A stretch of DNA of 64,000 nucleotides from Garcia nutans (taxonomy: Eukaryota; Streptophyta; Magnoliopsida; Malpighiales; Euphorbiaceae). A program made the translations under genes and the position numbers. The stretch spans positions 56,087,001 through 56,151,000 of the forward strand of contig CANTUV010000033.1 of the NCBI GenBank assembly GCA_947685225.1. The letters are read 5' to 3'. The notes beneath the pieces were generated by a model. The model saw nothing but the letters and a program-made list of their open reading frames with translations. It was not told the origin of the DNA and did not search any database. This document shows positions 38,568 through 49,946 of this stretch, piece by piece. Numbering within the stretch: the stretch's first letter is position 1; every line of letters starts with the position of its first letter.

Positions 38568-38726
38568 GTTATTTTGAATGCAAATAGCTGCTCTTGCTTT
38601 GTCATTTATTCTCCCCACCACCTCCCACAAAAAATAGTCAGGATAAAAGAAAAAGAAGGAAAAAACTGAAAAATTAAGTGCCTGTTTACTTGTAGGGAAC
38701 TGGACTTGTTTTCCAGAAATGATTTC

Positions 38727-39495
38727 TAAGAAAACAGAAACAGAACTTCATGTTCAAATATTACAATTTTGCAGGAGAATTGGAAACTAGATTTGTCAAT
38801 TTTCCAAATTGGAACAAAATTTAGAAAACAGCTTTAAGTACCATTTTTCCATTACTTGTTCAGCCTACAAATGTTTTATGCCTTTTTTTAAAATTATTTT
38901 TCAATTTCTTTTATTGTTCTTTTATATTCATTTTTTTAGTTTTTCTATTTCTTTGATTCTTTTCTTTCTCCTATTTTTATATTTAGAGATATTTCTCTTC
39001 AATGTCTAATTTTTTTCTTCTTTTATATGCATTATTTTTTTTAATAAATTTTCAATTTGTTTATTCTTTTCTTCTTTCTTTTATATGCATTATTTGTCTA
39101 CAATGACTAATTATCAATTTCGTTTATTCTTTTCTTTTTTTCCTTTTTTACAGGCATATATATTTTATTAATTTTCAATTTCTTTCATTCTTTTCCTTTC
39201 TTTTTATATTATCATTTTTACTAATTTTTTGATATTGTTCATTCTTCTTTTTGTCCTTTTTTTATTCATTATTTCTCAACCATGCCTAACTTTCAGTTTT
39301 GTTTTTATTCTTTTTATTAATTTTCAATTTTCTAAGAAAACAGAAAAACAGAATGTCATGTTCAAATATTACAGTTTTGCAGAAGGAGGATTGGAAACTA
39401 GATTTACCAATTTTCCATATTGGAACAAAGTTTAGGAGACATCTTTGAGTACCATTTTTCTATTACTTCTACAGCCCACAGGTGTTGGGACTGAA
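38727..39495 (+). repeat. internal duplication, two copies about 604 bp apart
   Basis: About 38727-38885 and 39331-39495 share CTAAGAAAACAGAAA, ATGTTCAAATATTACA, GGAAACTAGATTT and TAGAGTACC-type blocks in order. The copies are separated by T-rich polypyrimidine sequence. Confidence 0.7.
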
Positions 39496-40250
39496 TTCCA
39501 GCAAACGCTCTCATATCTTATGCCTTTTTTTTAATTACTTTTCCATTTCTTTTATTCCTTTCTTTTTTTCTTCTTTATATGCATTTTTTTAAACTTTCTA
39601 TTTCGTTATTCTTTTCTTTATTTTGTATGTATGTAGTTCTCTTGAATGTCTAATTTCAATTTCTTTTGTTCTTTTTTTTTCTTTGCTTATATGTATTATT
39701 TTTTTTAATAATTTTTTAATATTCTTTTCTTTTTTCCTTCTTTTGTATCCATTATTTGTCTACGATGACTAATTTTTGATTTTGTTTATGCTTTTCTTTT
39801 TTTCTTTTTTATATGCATTATTTTTTTGATTAATTTTCAATTTCTTTTATTCTTTTCCTTTTTCATAATTTTTCGATTTCGTTTATTCTTCTTTTTTCTT
39901 TCTTTTTCATGTATTATTTCTTTACAATTCCTAACTTTCATTTTTCTTTTTGTTTTTCTTATGAGTTTTAAATTTGTTTTATTCTTTTATATTCTCCTTC
40001 TTTTTATATTCATTATCTTTTTTATTAAATTTTCGATTTCGTTATTCTTTTTTCCCTTTTTTATGCATTATTTCTCTACAATGCTTAACTTTCAGTTGTG
40101 CTCTTATTTTTTTTATTAATTTTCAATTTCTTTTATTATTTTTTTTTCCTTTTTTATAATAATCTATTTCTCTGCAATGTCTAATTTTCAATTTCTTTTA
40201 TTCTTTTCTTTTTCCTTCTTTTATATTTATTATTTCTCTAAAATGCCACT
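38870..40250 (+). repeat. degenerate polypyrimidine minisatellite
   Basis: About 1.4 kb of almost pure C/T on the plus strand, made of diverged copies of a unit like TTATATGCATTATTTCTCTA, then CAATG(T/C)CTAA, then TTTCAATTTC, then TTTTATTCTTTTCTTT. Spacing varies from about 60 to 120 bp. Long Phe-rich frames across it are artefacts of composition. Confidence 0.75.
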
Positions 40251-40345
40251 GCTATAGTGATTTTATAAAATAAAATAATATATTATATGAATTATTTCTC
40301 TAAAATGCCACTGCTATAGTGATTTTATAAAATAAAATAATATAA
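40228..40345 (+). repeat. 62-bp tandem duplication
   Basis: Two adjacent near-identical copies of a unit with TTTCTCTAAAATGCCACTGC, then TATAGTGATTTTATAAAA, start at about 40231 and 40293. Confidence 0.85.
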
Positions 40346-40687
40346 AGTAAATTTTTTCTGTTATTTTTAGTTAAAAAGTAATTATTTTACTAAATAAAAG
40401 GGACTATATGTATAAAAGAATAATCTATATTATAACATTTGATACTAAACTTTTTTGTAATAGAAAAACAATATTTGAATTGCATTATAATATCATGGTA
40501 AAATATTTTCCATCTATTTAATATACAATTAATATCTAATGAACAAATTAGAATGTGCTAACTTAAAAAAAATGGCAAGAGAGTAATGTACAACAACAAC
40601 AATAAAGCCTTAATTCCAAGTTACTTGTGGTCGGCTATATGGATTTTTCTTTTTCACTCAGTTCAATTTAGAGCTATCTCTTCCGAT

Positions 40688-40872
40688 TGATATGGTTATG
40701 ATATAGTGATAAGGCTTACTGTTGTATGATTAGTTGTATAAGTTGTTGTGATAAACCTAAACAGCTGTATATAGTTATCCTAATAACTATAGTTGAGTAT
40801 TCTGCCTATATATATTTATGAAACACTGAAATACATTTGAGCCGTGTTTCATATTAATTCTCTACTGCTTTA
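40688..40872 (+). repeat. Copia-2 5' LTR
   Basis: 185 bp, TGATATGG to CTGCTTTA. Ends in TA rather than the usual CA; the same is true of the 3' copy, so this is the element's own terminus. Confidence 0.95.
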
Positions 40873-42734
40873 TGGTATCAGAGCACGCTACCTGCTAGGC
40901 TACTGCTCTCCTATTTCTGATCTTTCCGTCTCTTTTCTTCTGTCGGTCTTCTCTTTTTTTCTTTCCGACTTCCTTTTTCTATCGATCTTCTTTATTTGGT
41001 TAGTCGACGTGATGACTACTGAATCCAGTCTTCAATCTTCAACCTCACCTGCTCTGTCGACAACTCCCTCTTCTTCCCTACCTGCGGGATCCATGGTCCA
41101 GATCCCTAATGTAATGCAGTTTTTAACTGTGAAGTTAACTTCATCCAACTATCTACTGTGGGAGGCACAAATTATGCCGTTATTACATGGTTATAGCTCA
41201 CTGCTCATGTCGATGGATCTTCTCCTGAGCCATCCAAAACTTTGCCGAATGGTACACTTAATCCAGCTTACTCTGATTGGTTTGCTCAATATCAGATTGT
41301 GAAAAGTTGGATTAATTGCTCTGTATCTGAGTCTATTATGTATCAGATTAGAAGGTGCCCTACTGCAAAGTCTGCTTGGGATAAACTTCTGAATATTTAT
41401 TCCAAGGGTGCAAAGACAGAGGTCCAGCAACTACGTAAGGAGTTGAAACACCTTACCAGAGGAACGGATACTATTGATGAATACATGAAGAAGGCCGGGT
41501 CCATCTCGGATCAACTTGAAGCTTTTGGTAGTCCAGTTTCAGATGAAACACTTGTCTGTGATATTATTGAGGGTCTGGGATCTGATTACAGACCTTTTAC
41601 TCGAGCTCTTGAGGCACGAAACACATCCATTTCCTTTGATGAGCTGTTTGCCCTGTTACTAAGTGAAGAAACAAAACAAAAGCTTGATTCTTTGTCGATT
41701 GTTGCTGCTGTTCCTCTGACTGCACACTATGGTAATGCAGGACGTGGTGGAGGTGGCCGTAGTGCCTATTCTGGTCCTGGACGTGGAAATCAGTATTCTT
41801 CCACCAATAATACAGGGCGTAACCATTCTGGTGCTGGTAGCATAACCTGTTATAATTGTAATTTTTCTGGGCATGTTGCACGACAGTGTCCTTCACCCAA
41901 ACATCCTCCTCAAGCACATGTGGTCAAGGCTGAAGCTGATGCAGCATCTCAACACTGGACAGTTGACTCTGGAGCTAATTATCACTTGGTGGCTGATCCA
42001 GAGCATCTTCATCACTCAACTCCAGTTTATAATAACACGACCCTAATTATTGTAGATGGTAAAAACCTTCCTATTCTGTCTCATGGATCTTCGAAATCTT
42101 TTGTTAATGGTCATGAATTCCGTTTCAATAATGTGTTTTATTCACCATCTGTTGCTAATAATTTGCTTTCTGTGTCTGCTTTTACTACTCATAATAATGC
42201 CTCAATTGAGTTTTTCCCTAATGTCTATTTTGTGAAGGATATCCCCACGAGACAGGTGTTATACCAAGGCCGGAGTAAGGATGGACTCTACTATTTTCCA
42301 CTGTAGCAAATTCGCTCCTTTTCACCCAAGGCTTTTCCAGCTACTGTTTCTCTTTGGCATGAGCGTCTTGGCCATGCAAACTTTAGAATTGTCAATAAAG
42401 TTTTGAAGAATAATAATCTTTCCTTTGATTCCAAACATTTCAATGAGTATTGTCATGCTTGTAGTGTGAGCAAGTCTCACAAATTACCATTTTTTAAGTC
42501 TGATTCTGTTGTTTCGAAACCATTAGAATTGATTTGTAGTGATGTTTAGGGGCCTTCGCCAATTATTTCTGTGGATGGTTATAGATATTACGTTTTATTC
42601 TATGATCATTTTAGTCGATACTGCTGGATATACTTTCTTAAGCAAAATTCCGATGTTTTGTCTGTTTTCATTAGCCTTTGGACTCAAGTCGAGAAATTCT
42701 TTGGGTTGCTTATTAAAACTTTTCAATCAGACGC

Positions 42735-42750
42735 GGGGGGGGGGGGGGGG
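42735..42750 (+). repeat. run of 16 G inside Copia-2 integrase
   Basis: The run sits where copia elements encode SDxGGE, turning a short G-rich codon run into a 16-base homopolymer and breaking the frame. A true slippage expansion and an assembly error are both possible. Confidence 0.85.
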
Positions 42751-44791
42751 AGTTTCAATCATTAAGTAAATACCCAAGAGAACATGGAATCACACAACGA
42801 GTGTCGTGTCCACACACACCAGAACAAAATGGGTGTGCAGAACGTAAACATCGTCATATTGTTGAATTGGGTAGAGCCCTATTACATAATGCCTCTGTTC
42901 CTTATCCTTACTGGACATATGCCTTTGACACCGCTGTATACACAATAAATAGGCTGCCAACTACACAGCATGTTACCAAAACTCCCTTCGAAATTCTGTT
43001 TAAAACATCACCAAATTATGATGAATTAAGAGTTTTTGGGTCACTTTGCTATCCCTGGTTAAAGCCTTATGCTCCACACAAATTGGCACCTAAGTTTTCT
43101 CGTTGTGTATTCCTTGGATATAGTAAACTTCACAAAGGGTACATTTGTCTTGATCTTCTTTCTCGTCGAAAGTTTATCTCACGTCATGTTTTATTCTATG
43201 AACAGGTGTTCCCGTTTCAGACAACAAGTGATACAACTGTCCAGTCAAATGCACAGCCAACTTCTATCCCATTACCACCAGTACCGATTAATTTGAATAC
43301 CAATGGTATTCTTGGATATGTTCCTGCTCAAAATACTTCCGTTCAGGCTGTCTCATCGCGTAGTACAGCTGCTCCAGCTGCCTCTACACGCAGCACATCT
43401 GTTTCAGCTGCTAACCTAAGTCAAACTCCCACTTCGGCACATTCTTGTCGTGCACCTGAAGCTGGACAGCAACAACCAGCAGATCAGAACAATGAACTGA
43501 GTAACCAGGTTCTCTATCCAGTGAATCTCCCTTGCTGATTGACACGGTTATGGCTGTTGATTCAACATTCCCAGCTGCAACAATCCTGAATTCTGAAAAT
43601 ATAGCAGACAATCTGGATCAAACACAATCAGCCGAAGCAGCTATCATTCTTGCTGTTACTGCCGAAGGCCAAACTTTTTCTCCAAGACATGTTAATCCGA
43701 TGAAGACACATTCTATGCTCACACGACAACAAACTGGTACCTCCAAAACCAGACTTCCATGGTCTCCACAAGCAAATCAAGTGAGCTCAATTGTTTCTCT
43801 TCCAACATGTTACTCTCAAGCAATTAAGAGTTCTCACTGGCGAGAAGCAATGATTAATGAGTTGAATGCTCTTATTCAAACTAGAACATGGGAGCTTGTC
43901 CCTCGACATCAAGCACAGAATGTTGTTGGGTGCAAATGGATCTTTCGAATTAAAGAAAAAGCAGATGGGAGTATAGAACGTCACAAGGCTCGGCTTGTAG
44001 CTAAAGGGTTTCATCAACGTCCAGGGACAGACTTTGTGGAGACGTTTTCTCCTGTGGTTAAACCTACCACAGTAAGGTTAATTCTATCTATTACAGTTTC
44101 CCAAAGCTGGATTGTGAAGCAATTGGATGTTTCCAATGCTTTTTTACATGGTGATCTGGATATAGCAGTCTTTATGGAGCAGCCTCCTGGCTTTCAAGAT
44201 CCTTCGAAGCCAAATCATGTGTGTTGATTGCGTCGGTCTCTTTATGGACTTCGCCAAGCACCAAGGCAATGGTATAAGCGACTGTTTTCAGCCTTGATAT
44301 CTCGTGGTTTCCGCATGTCTTCTGCCGATTTGTCCTTGTTTGTTCTACATACAAGTAGTATCATTGTCTTCATTCTTGTCTATGTTGATGATATGATTAT
44401 AACCGGGTCAAATTCAGCATTTATTGGGCAACTAATCAAGTCATTGGAAATTGAATTTGTTCTCAAAGACTTAGGGCAACTTGACTATTTTTTGGGCATG
44501 GAGGCAAAATGGCAGCCTGGTGGATTACTCCTTACACAACAGAAATACGTTATGGATTTGCTTACCAAGGCTAAGATGCATGAGTGCAAAGGAATTGCAA
44601 CACCTTTTAGTACGAAAGACAAGGTATCTGTACAAGGGAAACCATTTGATGATCCTACGTTATATCGTGCAATTGTTGGGGGTTTACAATAGCTTAGTCT
44701 TACTCGGCCTGAAGTGTGCTTTTCTGTTCATAAAGCATCACAATTCATGCATTCTCCAACAGAAGAAAATTGGTCATTAGTGAAAAGAATT

Positions 44792-46339
44792 GAGCAGTTA
44801 TTCAACCCTGAACATGAACAAGATTTTCAAGGTCTTCTTGCAACAAATGGTTATATCAGCTGGTCTAGGAGGATCTTGCATAGTGAAGTAAGAGAAGCCT
44901 TGAAGTATATGAAAGTTGGTAAAGCTTGTGGCCCGGATGGTATTCCTATAGAGGTTTGGAAGAACCTTGGAGAGGTTGGAGTTGCCTGGTTAACTAAACT
45001 CTTTAATGCTATTGTGAAAGGACGTAAGATGCCGAATGTCTGGAGGAAGAGTATCCTGGTACCCATATATAAAAATAAGGGAGACATTCAATGTTGTACA
45101 AATTATCGGGGTATCAAACTTATGAGCCATACTATGAAATTATGGGAAAAGATTATTGAACACAGATTGAGGAAGCTTACAAGAGTTTTGGATAATCAGT
45201 TTGGGTTTATGCCAGGGAGATCTACCATGGAGGCTATTTCTCTTCTAAGAAGACTAATGGAATTGTATCAAGAGAAGAAGAAAGATCTCCACATGGTATT
45301 TATTGACTTGGAGAAAGCCTATGATAGAGTACCAAGAGAAGTGTTATGGTGGGTTTTGAAGAGGAAAGGAGTCAGCGGCAAATATATCAACATCATCAAG
45401 GACATGTATGAGAATGCATCCACTAGTGTGAAAACACCTGGTGGAGACACTGAGGCTTTCCCCATTACTACCGGATTGCATCAAGGTTCGGCCACGAGTC
45501 CATACTTATTTACCCTGGTTATGGACGAGCTAACCAGAAGCTTACAAGACGATGTTCCTTGGTGTATGTTGTTTGCTGATGACATTATTTTAATTGATGA
45601 GACTAGTGCTGGTGTAAACCGTAAGTTGGAAGTGTGGAGAAAAACTCTCGAGGACAAGGGTTTTAAGTTAAGTAGGAGTAAAATGGAATATATGCACTGT
45701 GAGTTCAGTCTAAGGAAGAAGCAGGAACATGAGGTTAAGTTGGATGGAGTTTTGGTTCCTAAAACCAAGCAGTTCAAATATTTGGGTTCGGTGTTCCAGA
45801 ATGATGGCCGTATAGATGAAGATGTGGCTCACAGAATACAGGTAGGGTGGTTGAAGTGGAAGGGTGCGACTGAGGTTCTATGTGATAAGAAAATACCTCT
45901 GAAAATGAAAGGTAAATTCTATAGGACGGTTGTTAGGCCTGCGATGCTCTATGGTAGTGAGTGTTGGGCACCAACGGGACAACATTTGCACAAGATGAGT
46001 GTGGCAGAAATGAGGATGCTAAGATGGATGTGTGGACATACCAGATTGGACAAAATTAAGAATGCTCATATTCGACAAAAAGTCCAAGTAGCGGATGTCG
46101 GAGATAAGGTGAGGGAAGGAAGACTTAGATGGTATGGACATGTTTTAAGAAGACCTCCTAATGCTGCAGTTCGTAAGTGTGAGAATTTGTTGATTGAGGG
46201 GGCTAGAGGTCGTGGAAGACCTAGAACTGTGTGGAAGGAGGTGATAGCAAGAGACTTACGTGCCTTAGATCTTGATGCGGATTTGATTAATGACAGACTT
46301 GAATGGAGACGTAAAATCCGTGTCTTAGAAGGAGCCTAG
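44792..46339 (+). CDS. RTE LINE reverse transcriptase, partial but with intact frame
   Basis: The frame is uninterrupted to TAG at 46337-46339. It lacks the N-terminal apurinic endonuclease. RT motifs appear in order: [70 protein letters not shown] (catalytic Asp pair) and KYLGSV. A C-terminal region with [15 protein letters not shown] and [11 protein letters not shown] is typical of plant RTE elements. By chance the host copia frame runs on into it from 44714, giving a fused open frame that is not a real protein. Without endonuclease and its own 5' end it is not autonomous. Confidence 0.85.
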   Translation, partial: EQLFNPEHEQDFQGLLATNGYISWSRRILHSEVREALKYMKVGKACGPDGIPIEVWKNLGEVGVAWLTKLFNAIVKGRKMPNVWRKSILVPIYKNKGDIQCCTNYRGIKLMSHTMKLWEKIIEHRLRKLTRVLDNQFGFMPGRSTMEAISLLRRLMELYQEKKKDLHMVFIDLEKAYDRVPREVLWWVLKRKGVSGKYINIIKDMYENASTSVKTPGGDTEAFPITTGLHQGSATSPYLFTLVMDELTRSLQDDVPWCMLFADDIILIDETSAGVNRKLEVWRKTLEDKGFKLSRSKMEYMHCEFSLRKKQEHEVKLDGVLVPKTKQFKYLGSVFQNDGRIDEDVAHRIQVGWLKWKGATEVLCDKKIPLKMKGKFYRTVVRPAMLYGSECWAPTGQHLHKMSVAEMRMLRWMCGHTRLDKIKNAHIRQKVQVADVGDKVREGRLRWYGHVLRRPPNAAVRKCENLLIEGARGRGRPRTVWKEVIARDLRALDLDADLINDRLEWRRKIRVLEGA

Positions 46340-46451
46340 GGCTGGAGTATCTTTTTTGGTGTCTTTTGAGTTTATTTTGTTGAGGATCCATACAGCCGAC
46401 CCCAACTTGTTTGGGACTAAGGCTTAGTTGTTGTTGTTGTTGTTGTTGTTG
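44792..46451 (+). mobile_element. young RTE-type LINE, 5'-truncated, nested in Copia-2
   Basis: The insertion is 1,660 bp and flanked by a 14-bp target duplication TAGTGAAAAGAATT (44778-44791 and 46452-46465). The 3' end has the plant RTE terminus with GCCGACCCCAACTTG, then GGGACTAAGGCTTAG, followed by (TTG)n instead of poly(A). Only RT and the C-terminal part are present, so it was truncated at the 5' end during reverse transcription, as is usual for LINEs. Confidence 0.95.
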
Positions 46452-47020
46452 TAGTGAAAAGAATTCTTCGATATTTGAAAGCAACCTTTAATTATGGCTT
46501 ATTCTCGTCCAAATCCTATGACACTAGTATCAATGTCTACTCTGATGCTGATTGGGCTAGTAGTCTTGATGATAGGAAGTCAACTTCCGGATATGTAATT
46601 TTTATGGGCAAGAATTTAATCTCGTGGAATTCAAAGAAGCAACAAACCGTAGCAAGATCCTCCACGGAGGCTGAGTATCGTGCTATAGGACTTGTAATTA
46701 CCGAGCCTGTGTGGATTCAATCATTACTGCGTGACATAGGTTATGTTTCTAAACAAACACCAAACTTGTGGTGTGACAATATTGGAGCCACCTATCTCAC
46801 GGCGAATCCCGTTTTCCATGCAAGGTCCAAGCACTTGGAGGTAGATTATCACTTTGTTCGTGACAAGGTACAAAAGAATGAAGTCAAAGTTCAATTTGTT
46901 TGCTCCAAGGACCAGCTAGCAGATATTTTGACAAAACCATTGTCAAAAATACGGCACAAAGCCTTAATGACAAGTTTGTCAATTCAATCATCATCTAATG
47001 ATGCTCGAATTGAGGGGGCC

Positions 47021-47205
47021 TGATATGGTTATGATATAGTGATAAGGCTTACTGTTGTATGATTAGCTGTATAAGTTGTTGTGATAAACCTAAACAACTG
47101 TATATAGTTATCCTACTAACTATAGTTGTGTATTCTGCCTATATATATTTATGAAACATTGAAATACATTTGAGCCGTGTTTCATATTAATTCTCTACTG
47201 CTTTA
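47021..47205 (+). repeat. Copia-2 3' LTR
   Basis: 185 bp, differing from the 5' LTR at five positions. Followed directly by the CCGAT target duplication and the continuing old LINE. Confidence 0.95.
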
Positions 47206-48997
47206 CCGATAAATGTAACAAAATAAGATTATTTTGGACCACTTTTATCCAGGTTAGTTTCGGTCTACTTCTACCTCTCTTAGCTATATCTACTTTGACA
47301 TGTTCGATCTTTCTAATCGGCGCATCACTAGGTCTTCGCTTCACATGACCAAATTATTTCAATCTATGCTCTCTTATTTTATCCTCAATAGGCGCTACCC
47401 CCACTTTTTCTTTAATGCATTCATTGCGGATTCTATTCATCCTAATGTGTCCACAGATCCATCTTATCAATCTCATTTCTGCAACTTGCATCTTACTCAT
47501 GTGTTGTCTTTTTACTGTCCAACATTCACTACTTTACATCATCGCAGGCTGTATAACAGTGCGATAGAACTTTCCTTTCAATTTAAGTGGCATATTTCGG
47601 CCACATAGAACTTCTGTAGCAGCCCTCCACTTCATCCAACCAGTTTTAATCCTATGACTTGCATCTTCTTCACACCCTCTATTCTCTTAGAGAATAGACC
47701 CAAGGTACTTAAAATGATTACTATGAGGTACTGCTACTCCTAAAACAACTTCGCCTCCTCTTTCATTCACATTCTCAAATTTACAATGCATATACTCTGT
47801 CTTAGTTCTACTTAGCTGAAAACCTTTATATTCCAAAGTACTTCTCCATAACTCCAACTTTTGATTTACCCCTACTCGAGTCTCATCTATTAGCATAATA
47901 TCATTTGCAAACATCATGTACCAAGGAATATCATCTTGTATATGCTTCGTTAGCTCATCTATGATCAAGGCAAAGAGATAAAGGCTCAAAGCTGAACCTT
48001 GATGTAACCTAATAGAAACTGAAAAATCCTTAGTATCCCCTCTAACATTATGAACACTAGTGATGACTCCATCATACATATCCTTCAAGACTTGAATATA
48101 TCTATCTTATAGATATCCTCCTACACTCCAGGACCCATCATAAAACTTCTCTAGGAATCCTATCATAAGCCTTTTCTAAGTCAATGAAAACCATATGTAA
48201 ATCCTTCTTCATATTTCTATACTTTTCCATCAAATTTCTAATAAGAAGGATAGCTTCCATAGTGGATCGAATAGGCATAAAACCAAATTGATTTGGGGAG
48301 ATACAAGTGTCCAAACGCAAACGGTGTTCCATAACTCTCTCTCACAGTTTCATAGTGTGACTTATAAGCTTTATACCTCTGTAATTTGAGCAATTTTGAA
48401 TATCTCATTTGTTCTTAAAAATAGGTACCAAATAGCTTCGTCTCCATTCATCAGACATTTTCTTTATACTTGGGATCTTATTAAATAAAGTCGTCAACTA
48501 CATAACTCCTACATCTCCCAAACATTTTTAAACTTCAATGGGTATTCCATCCGATCCACATTCTTTACCAACTTTCATTTTTTTTAAAGCTTCCTTAATT
48601 TCAGAGAACTTAATCCGTTTAGTGTACTTCACATGAGTTTCTCGTGCATAGCCGGCCCCAAGCCCGGATAAAGGAGGAGGGTTCACGGTAGGTGATAACC
48701 AACGTAAAACTTTTGTCACATCTCATGATATATAGTAATATCTCATAATAATTTTTTTTAAAGAGTGATATTTAGCTGTAAACCAAGTCAAAACAAGTAA
48801 AGAAAATTATATTATTTTCTATTTTTCAGAATGGAATACTTTGCAAATGCAACTTATTTTTTTATGAAAATGAAAACTGTAATTTTCTTAGAAACAGAAA
48901 ACAGAAAATTGTTTTCTGCAAGTAAACAGGCCCTAAAGGTGCTTTAGTTGTGTTTTCTTCTGTGATGGTGTTTTGAATTGTTTAATAATAATCCCAG

Positions 48998-49624
48998 GAA
49001 TCGCTTGCCACTTTATTTTCCTTGTATATTCGAGACGCTGCTCCTGGTGAGGACAATGTTGATGCTGGATGGATAGGCAGACAAGGAATAGCAATGGCTT
49101 TACATTCTGCTGCTGATGTTCTAAGAACAAAAGACCTTCCTGTTGTTATGACATTCCTCATATCACGAGCATTAGTAAGATTTACTTTGTTCTCCAAACT
49201 AACTAGTTATGCCCTATAATTTATGACCAGTGCCTATAGTCATTTTACTAAACCACCGTCCGTATAATTTTTATACTAGTGTTCTGACACATCATGAATT
49301 GCTACCATCCATATAATTTTTATGCTAGTGTTCTGATACAACGTGAATTGCTAGCCTAGGCATCATCTGATTTATTTTCATTTTGTTTGGATTATCTTAT
49401 TTGCCTAAACATTTGATCATGTGTAGCCGAATGTTTTATGTTTATGTTTATATGTGTACTAAAGAAGTATGGCTAATTCACGATTGCTTCTGATGTTGTA
49501 GGCTGATCCTAATGCGGATGTTCGGGGAAGAATGATTAGTGCTGGCATAATGATTATTGATAAGCATGGGAAAGAAAATGTTGCCTTGCTATTTCCAATA
49601 TTTGAGAATTACTTGAACAGAAAG
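48998..49624 (+). pseudogene. GCN1: GCN1 exons 24-25
   Basis: Exons 48998-49174 (59 codons, ESLATLFSLYIRDAA...LISRAL) and 49502-49624 (41 codons, ADPNADVRGRM...FPIFENYLNRK). Both are in frame with clean GT-AG borders. Exon 24 joins exon 23 across the 10.4-kb transposon-filled intron. Confidence 0.92.
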
Positions 49625-49753
49625 GTTTTTCTACGTCATTGGGAGTTAACTTTTCTTGTACCATTTCTTATGTTCAATGCCTCTTCAACTACTTTGTGTC
49701 TTCAATGTCTGGGATATGAAATGATCACTTACTTAAATATCGTAGAATGTTTG

Positions 49754-49946
49754 TGTTAACACAGCAGAGAAGGAAGAATTCTCTTTGTATATTTTCTCAA
49801 AGGTTACAAGGTTACATGAATATATATATACAAGTAAAGGCTCTAAAGTGGGGAACAAGTCTCCTATATTTACTCCTAAAAACACTCTCCTAAAAACACT
49901 CCTAATATTAAGGAACTTTGCTTTATTCTGTACCAAATATATCTCA
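49754..49946 (-). repeat. Copia-3 3' LTR, slightly truncated at its inner edge
   Basis: Matches the other LTR base for base except at the pol junction, where a few bases of the LTR start are missing. The pol stop codon lies at this edge. Confidence 0.9.

Larger units (their letters stand above)
41012..47023 (+). pseudogene. Copia-2 gag-pol remnant, multiply broken
   Basis: Gag starts at 41012 (MTTESSLQS), shifts frame near 41200, and continues with a CCHC knuckle (CYNCNFSGHVARQC, 41848-41890) and protease motif VDSGANYH. Breaks after that: TAG at 42304, TAG in place of Trp in the integrase HTDVWGP-equivalent (42547), a 16-G run at 42735-42750 in the second catalytic-Asp motif, a shift near 43535, TGA at 44225 just before RRSLYGLRQAP, and TAG near 44690. 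RT shows LDVSNAFLHGD and YVDDM. The LINE cuts between RT and RNase H; RNase H resumes at 46466 with [14 protein letters not shown] and CDNIGA. The final TGA overlaps the first bases of the 3' LTR. Not functional. Confidence 0.9.
40688..47205 (+). mobile_element. Copia-2: Ty1/copia element in GCN1 intron 23, carrying a nested LINE
   Basis: LTRs of 185 bp (40688-40872 and 47021-47205) start TG and end TA, and a 5-bp target duplication CCGAT flanks them (40683-40687 and 47206-47210). The primer-binding site TGGTATCAGAGC follows the 5' LTR at 40873, and a GAGGGGGCC purine tract precedes the 3' LTR. The LTRs differ at 5 of 185 positions, making this the oldest of the three copia insertions here. 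It landed in the old minus-strand LINE, whose reading continues across the two sides, and was itself hit by a second LINE at 44792-46451. Confidence 0.95.
40591..48720 (-). mobile_element. old RTE-type LINE, 5'-truncated, split by Copia-2
   Basis: Two parts, 40591-40687 and 47206-48720, are one minus-strand element interrupted by Copia-2. The 3' end is at the left: (TTG)n preceded by a GCCGACC/AAGGCTTTA-type terminus typical of plant RTE LINEs. The right part codes for RT fragments: KVGKECGSDGIPIEV (near 48528-48600), a fingers segment with FGFMP and [13 protein letters not shown] (48138-48332), then HQGSA, FANDI in place of FADD, and YLGS (47687-48088), and a C-terminal domain with several stops (47210-47680). 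Multiple stops and shifts mean it is dead and older than Copia-2. No endonuclease part is present. Confidence 0.85.
38678..48933. mobile_element. block bounded by Tourist-like inverted repeats, swollen by later insertions
   Basis: The left end reads GTGCCTGTTTACTTG and the right end, on the other strand, GGGCCTGTTTACTTG. Both ends are flanked by TAA (38675-38677 and 48934-48936). Both arms continue with matching CTAAGAAAA and AAAACAG-type stretches. A 3-bp TAA duplication with G(G/T)GCCTGTTT ends fits PIF/Harbinger (Tourist) MITEs. The original element was probably short; the old LINE, Copia-2 and the younger LINE now lie within it. No transposase was seen. It fills most of GCN1 intron 23. 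Confidence 0.55.

Noticed and set aside
39826..40159. Phe-rich membrane-like open frames
   Set aside because: Products of the polypyrimidine minisatellite, not a membrane protein.
44714..46339. Continuous 541-codon open frame
   Set aside because: The first 26 codons are Copia-2 pol and the rest is the inserted LINE; the 14-bp target duplication marks the junction, so the fusion is accidental.
46384..46454. TTG repeat run as a plain microsatellite
   Set aside because: It is the normal 3' tail of an RTE LINE and borders the target duplication exactly.
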